DNA from: Paucibacter sp. KBW04
Lineage (GTDB): Bacteria > Pseudomonadota > Gammaproteobacteria > Burkholderiales > Burkholderiaceae_C
Direction of reading: 5' to 3'
Length of the DNA: 64,000 bases
Assembly: GCF_003852425.1 (NCBI RefSeq)
Contig: NZ_QAJN01000001.1
Location: forward strand, 571,987-635,986
Part shown: one piece after another, positions 1-8,017 of the stretch
Layout: every line of letters begins with the position of its first letter
How positions within the stretch are numbered: the first letter of the stretch is position 1
Position numbers and translations under genes: made by a program
Notes under the pieces: generated by a model
The model's database searches: none
What the model was told of the DNA's origin: nothing
Seen by the model: only the letters and a program-made list of their open reading frames with translations

Positions 1-319
1 CCGCTTGCAACTCGGCGCTGGCTTGTTGAAGGAGCAGGGGCGCGATCAGCCCCGCCTGGGCATAGGGTTCCATCACCAGGCCGCGGCCAAGCTCTTCCAT
101 CACCACCATGGCGTCGACGGCGCCAAAGCCGAGGCCACCTTGTTCTTCCGGCACCAGCAGGCCGCCCAGGCCCAGGCCTAGCAAACCGTCCCAGGCCTCG
201 CGGCTGAAGCCGCCGCTGCGCACAATGGCCTGGCGGCGCTCAAACGTGTAGTCTTTTTCAACCCAGCGGCGCACGGCCTCGCGCAGGGATTCTTGGTCTT
301 CGCTGAAATCAAAATCCAT
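1..319 (-). CDS. Acyl-CoA dehydrogenase, small-subunit-like (partial, runs off left edge)
   Basis: Only the first 106 codons are visible, starting MDFDFSEDQESLREAVRRW, which is the N-terminal helical domain of the acyl-CoA dehydrogenase family (flavoenzymes making the alpha-beta double bond of acyl-CoA). It lies 17 bases downstream of a second, complete acyl-CoA dehydrogenase gene on the same strand, so the two are almost surely co-transcribed. Side-by-side pairs of this kind occur as the large and small subunits of pimeloyl-CoA-type dehydrogenases, where the two chains form a heteromer. That substrate is an inference; the active-site and FAD-binding part of this chain is outside the window. 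Confidence 0.85.
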   Translation of the reverse strand, partial: MDFDFSEDQESLREAVRRWVEKDYTFERRQAIVRSGGFSREAWDGLLGLGLGGLLVPEEQGGLGFGAVDAMVVMEELGRGLVMEPYAQAGLIAPLLLQQASAELQA

Positions 320-336
320 GATCTTGTCTCCTGGCC

Positions 337-1515
337 TCAGCCGAGCACCGTCTGCGCGACGATATTGCGTTGAACTTCGTTGGAGCCGCCGTAAATGGTG
401 GTCTTGCGGTAGTTGAAATAGTGGCTGGCCAGGGGCGCGCAATGGGCGGCACCGACATGGTCGCCCTGCCAGCCCGCTTCCATGGCTTCATGGATGAAGG
501 GCAGGCTGAAGGGGCCGCCGGCCTGCATCAGCAATTCGGTGTAGCGCTGCTGGATCTCGCTGCCGCGTATCTTCAAGAGGCCCGCTACATCCAGCGATTG
601 CTTGCCGCTCTTCTCGGCGGACAGCACCCGCAACACCATCATCTCCAGCGCCACGATGTCCACCTCCAGCAGGGCGATTTGGTCGCGGAAGCGTGTGTCT
701 TCCCACAGGCCTTCGAGCTTGGCAATGCGCTTGAGCCGCTCCAACTCGCGCTTGGCGCGGTTCACATCGGCGATGTTTGTGCGCTCATGAGCCAGCAGGT
801 ATTTGGCATAGGTCCAGCCCTTGTTTTCCTCGCCCACCAGGTTCTCGACGGGCACCTCGACATTGTCGAAAAACACCTCGTTCACCTCATGCTCGCCGTC
901 CAGCATGATGATGGGCCGCACCGTCACCCCGGGCGACTTCATATCGATCAGCAGAAAGGAAATGCCGGTTTGCGGCTTGCCCGTGCTGTCGGTGCGTACC
1001 AGGCAGAAGATCCAGTCGCCGTACTGGCCCAGAGTGGTCCAGGTCTTCTGGCCGTTGACGATGAATTTGTCGCCCTGGCGTTCGGCGCGGGTTTTGACCG
1101 AGGCCAGGTCCGAGCCCGAACTCGGTTCGCTATAGCCCTGGCTCCACCAGACCTCGCCGCTCATGATGCCGGGCAGATGGCGCTCTTGCTGCTCGCGCGA
1201 GCCAAAAGCCATGATGACGGGGGCCACCATCACCGGGCCAAAAGGCACGATGCGGGGCGCGCCGGCCATGGCGCATTCTTCTTCAAACAGATGGCGCTGG
1301 ATCGCGTTCCAGCCCGGGCCGCCAAACTGCTTGGGCCAAGCCCAGCCATGCCAGCCCTTGGCGCCCAGTATCTTGGCCCAGCGCTGCAGATCGTCCTTGT
1401 TCAGGCGCAGGGCGTTGTGAACCTTGTGGCTGATGTCTGCCGGCAGATGGGCGGCGACCCAGGCGCGGATCTCGGCGCGAAAGGCCTGCTCCTCGGGCGT
1501 GAAGTTCAAATCCAT
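337..1515 (-). CDS. Acyl-CoA dehydrogenase, large-subunit-like
   Basis: A 392-residue flavin-dependent acyl-CoA dehydrogenase, the usual family length. The start MDLNFTPEEQAFRAEIRAW at 1515 is preceded by GGAG and matches where the family begins; the longer open frame upstream has no family similarity. The middle domain carries the typical flavin-site stretch (WWSQGYSEPSSGSDLASV, about residues 125-145) and the C-terminus has TTIYGGSNEVQRNIVA, the family's closing FAD/dimer motif. It catalyses alpha-beta oxidation of an acyl-CoA, passing electrons to ETF. It resembles pimeloyl-CoA dehydrogenase large subunits (PimC-like) and precedes the partner gene by 17 bases; the true acyl chain is not determinable here. 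Confidence 0.9.
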   Translation of the reverse strand: MDLNFTPEEQAFRAEIRAWVAAHLPADISHKVHNALRLNKDDLQRWAKILGAKGWHGWAWPKQFGGPGWNAIQRHLFEEECAMAGAPRIVPFGPVMVAPVIMAFGSREQQERHLPGIMSGEVWWSQGYSEPSSGSDLASVKTRAERQGDKFIVNGQKTWTTLGQYGDWIFCLVRTDSTGKPQTGISFLLIDMKSPGVTVRPIIMLDGEHEVNEVFFDNVEVPVENLVGEENKGWTYAKYLLAHERTNIADVNRAKRELERLKRIAKLEGLWEDTRFRDQIALLEVDIVALEMMVLRVLSAEKSGKQSLDVAGLLKIRGSEIQQRYTELLMQAGGPFSLPFIHEAMEAGWQGDHVGAAHCAPLASHYFNYRKTTIYGGSNEVQRNIVAQTVLG

Positions 1516-1624
1516 GACGAGTCTCCGAAAAGTGTGCTGGCGGTCTTGGCTTTGATTTTTAGCACGCACGTGCTTTTTTATCTGTCTCGGCAGAGACAAG
1601 CAGTGGCTTTGCTTGGCCAGGGCG

Positions 1625-1654
1625 AAAAAAAACGGCCCCCGTATGAGGGCCGTC
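1625..1654 (-). terminator. Rho-independent terminator of the PEP-CTERM gene
   Basis: Read on the minus strand, ACGGCCCTC and GGGGGCCGT form a stem with a short loop, followed at once by a run of eight T. It lies about 55 bases beyond the stop of the PEP-CTERM gene and ends that transcript ahead of the acyl-CoA dehydrogenases. Confidence 0.85.
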
Positions 1655-1707
1655 TTTTAAGAGCCGCGAGGCTGAACGCAGGGGCAAGCCCTGCCTTGGC
1701 GACTGCT

Positions 1708-2529
1708 TTACTTGCTGGACTTGGGGCGGCGGGTGTAAGCCACGCCGAACAAAGCCAGGCTGACCAGGGCGATGGAGCCTGGCTCCGGCACGGTGGCGCC
1801 GGGGCTCACACGCAGAAAGCTTTGCGAACCACCCAGGGGGTTGGAGGCATAAGCGGTGTAGGTGTAGTTGGTGACGGTGCTGAGGTTCAGGCCACCGACC
1901 GAGGCCCAGTTATTGGTGGTCAGAGCGGTCAGATAGGCATCGACTTGGGTCTTGAAGGCGCCGGTGGTGGCAGTCTTCAGGCCACCCGCGGTGCTGGAGT
2001 AGCTGGCGTCGCCCTCGATTTCCCAAATGGCGTACTGAAAGGCGGCCGACTTGGTGCTGCTGGTCAGGCTGTCTGCGTAAGCGTGGGAGTACAGCGAGGT
2101 CAGCTTATTCAGCACTGTGGTGGTGTTCTGCGCCGTGTAGGCATTGGCGGCACCCACATGCGCTGCGTTCACATTCACATAAGCCGTCTTGGTGAACAGC
2201 TGGTTGTAGCTGCTGTTGGTGCCACCCAGGGTCATGAAGTCGCTCAGCGATGCCGTCGAGTAGGTGGCGGAGGACTGGTAGACGGTGAGGGGGTCCAGGC
2301 AATAAACCCAGAAAGCGGTGTTGGTGTTGTCCACCACCTGGAAGGCACCGGCCGTCGTGTTTGCCGCGGTGGCGGTAGAGCCGCCGAACTCGGTGTTCAC
2401 TGCGGTGGACTGCTTGACGTTGTTGGTGGTCAAGCTGGTGTTGGCTGCATGAGCGCTGCCCACAGCGGCCAGCGCGGCAAGAACCGTCAGTTGACCGACT
2501 TTGCTGGAAATCCGTGCGCTGATGTTCAT
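1708..2529 (-). CDS. PEP-CTERM sorting domain surface protein (273 aa)
   Basis: A secreted protein with a signal peptide (residues 1-29, cleavage near AHA/ANT), a Ser/Thr/Asn/Ala-rich body, and a C-terminal sorting signal: VPEPGSIALVSLALF, then a hydrophobic span and a basic tail RRPKSSK. This tripartite tail is the substrate recognised by exosortase (XrtA-type) for envelope anchoring or export. The body contains FWVYCLDP and AAFQYAIWEIEGD, as in PEP-CTERM proteins with a thioester-like fold, but a specific function cannot be assigned. The start at MNISARISS is chosen because the signal peptide begins there; upstream in-frame residues are not secretion-like. It lies directly after prsT on the same strand, separated by a 160-base gap containing a long inverted repeat. 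Confidence 0.88.
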   Translation of the reverse strand: MNISARISSKVGQLTVLAALAAVGSAHAANTSLTTNNVKQSTAVNTEFGGSTATAANTTAGAFQVVDNTNTAFWVYCLDPLTVYQSSATYSTASLSDFMTLGGTNSSYNQLFTKTAYVNVNAAHVGAANAYTAQNTTTVLNKLTSLYSHAYADSLTSSTKSAAFQYAIWEIEGDASYSSTAGGLKTATTGAFKTQVDAYLTALTTNNWASVGGLNLSTVTNYTYTAYASNPLGGSQSFLRVSPGATVPEPGSIALVSLALFGVAYTRRPKSSK

Positions 2530-2602
2530 ATTGAATCTTGTCCTGTGTTGCTGACCGTTGAACGTCGCTTTTAAAGCTGGAACTGAGGTTAACAGTGGGG
2601 TG

Positions 2603-2653
2603 GTTTGCAACAACCCCGCGACCCGGGGGGGCAGATGCCGGCTTGTTGCAAAC
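2603..2653. repeat. 11-bp perfect inverted repeat between prsT and the PEP-CTERM gene
   Basis: GTTTGCAACAA at 2603-2613 is repeated in perfect inverted form as TTGTTGCAAAC at 2643-2653, with a 29-base GC-rich spacer. No T-run follows on either strand, so it is not a plain terminator. It sits about 75-125 bases upstream of the PEP-CTERM start. It could be a two-site operator, or an RNA hairpin separating prsT from the downstream gene. Confidence 0.5.
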
Positions 2654-2692
2654 GGCGCAAGCCTGTGCCGACCTGTCCCCTGGATCGGGGGC

Positions 2693-5518
2693 TCAAACCC
2701 CCAGCTCGGCTTTGAGCTGCGCCAACTCGGGGCTGGCTGGAACCCGGTTGCTGGCATTCAGGGCGGCACTCAATTCCTCTTTGGCTTCGGCCTTGCGGCC
2801 GGACTTGGCCAGGGCATAGGCCAGGTGGAAGCGAATCTCGCCATTGCCGGGGCTGCGCAGCCTGGCCTCGCGCAGATGGCGCAGGCCCGCATCCAGATTG
2901 CCGGACTTGACCAGGATCCAGCCCAGCAAATCGGTCAGATCCGGGTTGCCAGGGGCCAGCTTGAGGGCTTTTTCTGCCATGGCCGCAGCGCCTGGGTCTC
3001 CAAGGCGCTGCAGCAAGGACGCGTAGCCGCTCAGGATGCTGGGATCGTCGGGCTCCAGACTCAGGAGCTTGGTGTAGCTCTTGCGCGCGGCCTCGTTCTT
3101 GCCGGCCTGCAACTGCACCTCGGCCAAGGCCTTGAGCAGGAGCCGATCGTCCGGTTGTTTCTTGGCCCAGTCTTCCAAAAAGACCAGGGCTTTGTCGGTG
3201 TCGCCAGCGGCGATCTGGGCGCGCACCAGCAAGATGGCCGTGCCGGTATTGGGCGATTTGTCCATGGCCGCGCGGTAATTGCTCTGCGCCAGGGGCAGTT
3301 GGCCGCGCAGCATGGCGACATTGGCCACCGTCATCAGCGTGGCCTGGCTGCCGGGGTATTTGCTGCTGAGGGTTTTGAGTGCGGCGTCCAGCTTGGCGTT
3401 GTCGCTCCGGCGTGCCTCCACCTCGACCTGCAGGACCAGGGCAGCCTGATCGTCCGGCCGGGCTTGCAAGGCTTTTTGCACGTTGTAGGCGGCGCCATCC
3501 GGGTTGCCGGCCTGCAATTGCATGCGGCCGATCAGGATTTGCTTCTCGGGATCGAACTCGGCCAGCTTGGTCGCGTCCTGGAAAGACAGGCGCGCATTGG
3601 TAGCGTCTCCCACGGCCAGATAGGCGCGGCCCAGGGCCAGTTGCACCGGCAGCTTGCCCGGGTGCTTGCCCGCCAGCAGCTTGGCGGCTTCCAAGGCCTT
3701 GTCAAATTGCTTCTGGCTGGACAGCAGATCGATGATGGACAGACCGGGGCGCGGGTCGGCGCGCTGCACCTCGTCGGCGCGCTGCCAGTTCAGCATGGCC
3801 TCGGCATTGCGGCCGGCGCGCAGCTCCAGAATGCCCAGCTCGAACAAGACGTCTGGGTCGTCCTTGACCCGGCCCAGCATCTGCTTGAGGCGCACACGGG
3901 CTTCGTCGAAGCGCTTTTCCTCGATGTCCAGCCAGCTCAGATTGATGCCGGCGGGTCGGAAGGCGGGGTCCTTGGCCAGGACCTGGGTGAAGGCCTCGCG
4001 GGCGCCAAGCTTGTCGCCGGAGCGGCCCTTGATATTGCCCAGAAAGTTGAGCATGGTCAGATTGTTCGGGTCCAGCTTGACGATGGCCTGGGCGGTTTGC
4101 AAGGCACGGGCACTTTGGCCCTGGCGGGCGTAAATCATCGCCAGCTGCACGCCGGCGCGGGCATCGCCGGGGTTGGCGGCAAAGGCTTTTTCAAGATTGC
4201 CCTGGCCCAGCTTGTCCTGTCCCATGCCTAGCTGGCTGAAGCCAAGCTCACGCAAGGCGTCGCTGGCGTTGGCGCCCGAACGCTGGGCGGCGCGCTCGAA
4301 CATCTCGGTGGCCTGCTGGTAATGCTTGCGGGCCAGATGGACCGAACCCAGCAAATACATCACCTGGGTGTCCTCGGGATTGGCGCGCTGCAGGTTCTCC
4401 AGCATGGGCTGGGCTTTGCCGTAGTCGCGGGTATCCAGCAGGATGGAGGCCATCAAGACCTGGGCGGCGTAGTGGCGGGGGTTCTGGCCGATCAGCGTTT
4501 CCAGATAGCCGCGCGCCTTCTCGCGGTTGCCCAGGGCGTTGTTGGACAGGGCGCCGGCCATCAGCAGGGGCTCGTTGGCGATCAGCAGGCCGGGCGGCAT
4601 CGGATCGATCATATTGACCGTCTCGGCATAGGACTTTTTCGCCGCCGCTTCGTCGCCGCGTTTGGCGGCCAAAATTGCCCGCATATAGGAGGCACGCGGG
4701 TCGGCCTGCTTGGCCGCGGCCAGCAAGGCCAAATCGTCTTCTGCCTCTTTTTGTCGCCCCAGGCTCAGCAGCAGGGCCGCGTGGGAGACGCGGGCGTCGA
4801 CTTGCTTGGGGTTGATGGCCAGTGCTTTCTCCTGGGCCGCCAGCGCACCCTTGATGTCTTGCGTGGCCTGCAAGATGGTGGCCAGGGTGTACCAGGTCAG
4901 GCCGTTGTCGGGCGCCAACTCGGTGGCGCGCTGGGCGGTCGCGCGCGCCTTGTCGCGTTCACCGGCGCGCAAGAGCATTTGCGCCTCCGCCATCAGCGGG
5001 GCGGCGGAGCGCGGGTCGATCGCCTTGGCATCGGCAAAGCTCTTGGCGGCCAGGGTGTTGTTGCCACTCAGGGCATAGGCGGTGCCGCGCAGGGTCAGCA
5101 CCTCGGCCTGTTGGGCGGGGCCTAAGCCGGTGGTGTTGATCTGGTCCAGCAGCTTTTTGCGGTCGCCCAGTTGCAGATAGAGCTGGGCCATTGGGATGGC
5201 CAACTCGCTGCGGCTGACGCCTTGGCGAATCGCTTCCTCGAAGGCAGCCTCCGCGCCCTTGAGTTCGCCGTTCTTGAACAAGACCTTGCCCAGCAGCAAA
5301 TGGGCCGCCAGCATCTTGTTGTCTTCCTGAATGCTGTTTTTCAGCTGGATGCTGGCGCCACTGAGGTCGCCTTTCTCAAAGCGCTGCTGGGCGTCTTCGT
5401 AGAACTTGGCGGCCTTCTCGGGGCTGGCTTGGGCGGCGCTCAAGCCAAGGCATAACAGGGTGGCCAGGGCCAGAGGCCGCAGGGCAGGAGTGAGGGTGGG
5501 CGAGGTCGAGGCTGTCAT
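2693..5518 (-). CDS. prsT: XrtA/PEP-CTERM system TPR-repeat protein PrsT
   Basis: A 941-residue protein made almost wholly of tetratricopeptide repeats after an N-terminal export signal (residues 1-32, LALATLLCLGLSAAQA). The opening (SPEKAAKFYEDAQQRFEKGD, then LKNSIQEDNKMLAAHLLLGK) and the length of about 900 residues match PrsT, the TPR protein that accompanies exosortase A/PEP-CTERM exopolysaccharide loci. Its exact job is not established; a scaffold role in surface polymer or protein export is proposed. The exosortase and the prsK/prsR two-component genes usually nearby are not in this window, though a PEP-CTERM substrate is the next gene downstream. No lipobox Cys follows the signal, only the Cys in the hydrophobic part, so lipidation is uncertain. 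Confidence 0.88.
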   Translation of the reverse strand: MTASTSPTLTPALRPLALATLLCLGLSAAQASPEKAAKFYEDAQQRFEKGDLSGASIQLKNSIQEDNKMLAAHLLLGKVLFKNGELKGAEAAFEEAIRQGVSRSELAIPMAQLYLQLGDRKKLLDQINTTGLGPAQQAEVLTLRGTAYALSGNNTLAAKSFADAKAIDPRSAAPLMAEAQMLLRAGERDKARATAQRATELAPDNGLTWYTLATILQATQDIKGALAAQEKALAINPKQVDARVSHAALLLSLGRQKEAEDDLALLAAAKQADPRASYMRAILAAKRGDEAAAKKSYAETVNMIDPMPPGLLIANEPLLMAGALSNNALGNREKARGYLETLIGQNPRHYAAQVLMASILLDTRDYGKAQPMLENLQRANPEDTQVMYLLGSVHLARKHYQQATEMFERAAQRSGANASDALRELGFSQLGMGQDKLGQGNLEKAFAANPGDARAGVQLAMIYARQGQSARALQTAQAIVKLDPNNLTMLNFLGNIKGRSGDKLGAREAFTQVLAKDPAFRPAGINLSWLDIEEKRFDEARVRLKQMLGRVKDDPDVLFELGILELRAGRNAEAMLNWQRADEVQRADPRPGLSIIDLLSSQKQFDKALEAAKLLAGKHPGKLPVQLALGRAYLAVGDATNARLSFQDATKLAEFDPEKQILIGRMQLQAGNPDGAAYNVQKALQARPDDQAALVLQVEVEARRSDNAKLDAALKTLSSKYPGSQATLMTVANVAMLRGQLPLAQSNYRAAMDKSPNTGTAILLVRAQIAAGDTDKALVFLEDWAKKQPDDRLLLKALAEVQLQAGKNEAARKSYTKLLSLEPDDPSILSGYASLLQRLGDPGAAAMAEKALKLAPGNPDLTDLLGWILVKSGNLDAGLRHLREARLRSPGNGEIRFHLAYALAKSGRKAEAKEELSAALNASNRVPASPELAQLKAELGV

Positions 5519-5640
5519 TCCCGCAGTATCGACAAGTCTTTACAACTTGCCACGGGCAAAGCCCCAAGCCGGGTGATTTTGTTCATGCACTTGTTGCAAG
5601 CTCCCCTCAAGCGAGGGGGCTGCCGTCACCGCTTTGGGGC

Positions 5641-6354
5641 TCAGTAACGCAGATCCAGGGTCAGCACCTCGTTGTCCCGTTTCATCTGAAAGCGCGACAG
5701 AAAGCTATTGCCCAGCAGGACATAGTTCATCTGGCCGGGGGTGACGATGGCTTCCACATTGCGCACCTCCACATCGGCGATGCGCACGCTGTTCAGCGAC
5801 ACCAGATGGGCGGGCACCACGCCGTTGGCGGTTTGCGTCAGGATGCGCCGCCCCTCCAGGTACTTGAGACTCATGCGTTCAGCCTCGATCTGGCTGATGG
5901 AGATGACGGTGGCACCGGTGTCTACCATGAACTGGGTGCTCTTGCCATTGATGGAGCCCAGGGTGACGAAATGCCCACCGGGGCCGGAGCTGAGTACGAT
6001 TTGCCGGCCGCTATTGCTGGCCGCGGCGCCGTCACCGACCCGGCCGGGAGATGCGCCCAAAACCAGGGTCTGGCGGCGCCCGCCGCTCTCAATCACGGCT
6101 CGATCTTCGCTGAGTGAGAGCAGGCGCACGCCCTTGACGCTCTCGCCTACCGGCACGGTCTTGGCCTCGCCGTCGATCAGCAGCAGGGCGGCCTTGGAGC
6201 CCAGGCTGCCGTTGAAGCTGATCACCGGGCCGCCACTGGGCGCAGGCTGGGCCTGGGATGGGCATTGGCCGCCCAGCAAGGCTGTCAGCCCCAGGGCCCA
6301 TCCAAGTGCTCGAACCCTGTTGTGCTGAGTCTTGGGGCGGGCCGCAGGCTGCAT
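5641..6354 (-). CDS. Retropepsin-like aspartic protease, secreted (clan AA)
   Basis: A 237-residue protein with a signal peptide (about residues 1-36, ending PSQAQ). The C-terminal half carries the single-domain aspartic protease signature FMVDTGATVISISQIEAERM (catalytic Asp in DTGAT) and the second conserved patch NYVLLGNSFLSRF, as in proteobacterial TIGR02281-type clan AA proteases. Such proteins would act as dimers in the periplasm; substrates are unknown. It starts only 3 bases after the yajQ stop on the same strand, so the two are co-transcribed and probably translationally coupled. The N-terminal half (residues 40-110) has no recognised domain. Confidence 0.82.
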   Translation of the reverse strand: MQPAARPKTQHNRVRALGWALGLTALLGGQCPSQAQPAPSGGPVISFNGSLGSKAALLLIDGEAKTVPVGESVKGVRLLSLSEDRAVIESGGRRQTLVLGASPGRVGDGAAASNSGRQIVLSSGPGGHFVTLGSINGKSTQFMVDTGATVISISQIEAERMSLKYLEGRRILTQTANGVVPAHLVSLNSVRIADVEVRNVEAIVTPGQMNYVLLGNSFLSRFQMKRDNEVLTLDLRY

Positions 6355-6357
6355 GGT

Positions 6358-6852
6358 TTAGTCCCGGAAGTTGCCGTAGCTCAGCGGAGTATCCGCGAAG
6401 TCTTTCTTCAAGGCATTGATGGCGACTTGCAAATCGTCGCGATTCTTGCCGGTGCAACGCACGGTGTCGCCCTGGATGGAGGCCTGCACCTTGAGCTTGC
6501 TTTCCTTCACCGCGGCCACGATCTTCTTGGCCAGGGGTGCTTCGATGCCGTTCTTGATCTTGTAGACCTGGCGCACCTTGTCGCCCCCCATCTTCTCGAC
6601 CTTTTCTTGCTTGTCCAGGAAGCTGATCACCACGCTTTGCTTGGTCAGCTTGCCGTAGACCACGGCCTCGATCTGCTCCAGCTGGAAGTCGCTGTCGCCG
6701 ATGGCATGGATTTCTTTCTCTTTTTCCTTCAGCTCCACGCTGGCGCTGGTGCCTTTGAAGTCAAAACGGGTGCCGATCTCCTTGGCGCTGGTGTCGACGC
6801 CGTTCTTGATCTTGACCATATCGGGTTCGAGGCTGATGTCAAAGCTAGGCAT
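6358..6852 (-). CDS. yajQ: YajQ family nucleotide-binding protein
   Basis: A 164-residue protein starting MPSFDISLEPDMVKIKNGVD and ending LSYGNFRD, the full usual length of the YajQ family. YajQ proteins bind nucleotides; homologues in Xanthomonas bind cyclic di-GMP and act as co-regulators of virulence genes. The start at 6852 is fixed by alignment of the conserved MPSFDI opening. The gene is divergent from murB (63 bases between starts), and the retropepsin gene follows immediately downstream. Confidence 0.93.
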   Translation of the reverse strand: MPSFDISLEPDMVKIKNGVDTSAKEIGTRFDFKGTSASVELKEKEKEIHAIGDSDFQLEQIEAVVYGKLTKQSVVISFLDKQEKVEKMGGDKVRQVYKIKNGIEAPLAKKIVAAVKESKLKVQASIQGDTVRCTGKNRDDLQVAINALKKDFADTPLSYGNFRD

Positions 6853-6915
6853 GTTTATTACGTCTTGTGTTGAGTTGAGAGGCAGAACCGCCCCTTGATC
6901 TGGGAAAATTCTGCC

Positions 6916-8013
6916 ATGGATGAAACAGCGCGTACCCCTGAAAAGACCTCTTCGTCGCCAGCACTGCCGACGCCGGCCGTGGGCCTGAGCATCGAGCGAG
7001 ACGTCAATCTGAAGCCTTTTAACACCTTCGGCCTGCCGGCAACAGCCCGCCGCCTGGTGCGCATCCGCGAAGTCGCCGATGTACGTCGGGTGGTGGACCA
7101 TCCCGAACTTGGGCGTGCGCCCAAATTCGTGCTCGGCGGGGGCAGCAATATCGTGCTGACCCAGGATGTCGAGGCGGTGGTGCTGAAGATGGAGATCCCC
7201 GGCATCCGCCTGCTGGAGGAACGCGCCAATGCATGGATTATCGAGGCAGGCGCGGGCGTGGCTTGGCACGATCTGGTGCAGTGGACGGTGGAGCAGGGTT
7301 TTGGCGGCCTGGAGAACCTGGCCCTGATCCCTGGCACCGTGGGTGCCGCGCCGGTGCAGAACATCGGTGCCTACGGCCTGGAGGTGCAGGACCGGGTGGA
7401 CAGCGTGGAGGTGGTGGACCTGGTGAGCGGCCGCGCGGTCGTGCTGCCTGCTGGCGTGTGCAAGTTCGGCTACCGCGACAGCGTGTTCAAACACACGGGC
7501 TTTGGGGGTTTGGCGGGCAAGAGCGTGATCACCCGGGTGCGCTTTGCGCTGCCCAAAGTGTGGAAACCGGTGCTGGGATATCTGGAGCTGGAACGCAAGA
7601 TGGCCGAGACCGGCATCACGGCGCCGAGCTCCCGGCAGATCTTCGACTGGGTTTGTGCGATCCGCCGCGCCAAGCTGCCCGATCCCCTGGTGATCGGCAA
7701 TGCCGGCAGCTTCTTCAAGAACCCGGTGGTGAGCCCCGAGCAATGCCGGGACATCATCGGCCGCGACCCCGCCATCGTGCACTATCTGATGGATGACGGT
7801 CAGATCAAACTGGCGGCGGGTTGGATGATCGACGCCTGCGGCTGGAAGGGCAAGGCGGTGGGCGGTGCGGCCGTCTACGAAAAGCAGGCCTTGGTGCTGG
7901 TCAATCGCGGCGAAGCCCGCGGTGCCGAGGTGGTGACCCTGGCGCGCGCCATTCAAGAAAGCGTCTACGGCCGCTTCGGTATCCGCCTGGAGCCGGAGCC
8001 CGTTCTGCTCTGA
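6916..8013 (+). CDS. murB: UDP-N-acetylmuramate dehydrogenase (MurB)
   Basis: A 365-residue cytoplasmic FAD enzyme that reduces UDP-GlcNAc-enolpyruvate to UDP-MurNAc in peptidoglycan precursor synthesis. Visible landmarks are the FAD-binding loop VLGGGSNIVLT, NIGAYGLEVQDRVDSVEVVD, CKFGYRDSVFK, and NAGSFFKNP with the catalytic Ser. The length and the insert between the FAD and substrate domains match the E. coli-type (class I) enzyme. The first 25 residues (TARTPEKTSSSPALP) are a variable extension before the conserved LKPFNTFGLPA. Its stop lies 4 bases from the stop of the convergent histidine kinase gene. Confidence 0.95.
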   Translation: MDETARTPEKTSSSPALPTPAVGLSIERDVNLKPFNTFGLPATARRLVRIREVADVRRVVDHPELGRAPKFVLGGGSNIVLTQDVEAVVLKMEIPGIRLLEERANAWIIEAGAGVAWHDLVQWTVEQGFGGLENLALIPGTVGAAPVQNIGAYGLEVQDRVDSVEVVDLVSGRAVVLPAGVCKFGYRDSVFKHTGFGGLAGKSVITRVRFALPKVWKPVLGYLELERKMAETGITAPSSRQIFDWVCAIRRAKLPDPLVIGNAGSFFKNPVVSPEQCRDIIGRDPAIVHYLMDDGQIKLAAGWMIDACGWKGKAVGGAAVYEKQALVLVNRGEARGAEVVTLARAIQESVYGRFGIRLEPEPVLL

Positions 8014-8017
8014 CTGC

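Noticed and set aside
370-4231. Long open frames on the plus strand opposite the acyl-CoA dehydrogenase, PEP-CTERM and prsT genes
   Set aside because: They mirror the codon bias of well-supported minus-strand genes, have His/Gln/Gly-rich sequences without any family motif, and lack ribosome-binding sites. Typical antisense shadows in GC-rich DNA.
5591-5620. Terminator after the retropepsin gene (CCCCT/AGGGG hairpin)
   Set aside because: A short stem is present, but no T-run follows on the minus strand and the loop is irregular; evidence too weak to list as a terminator.
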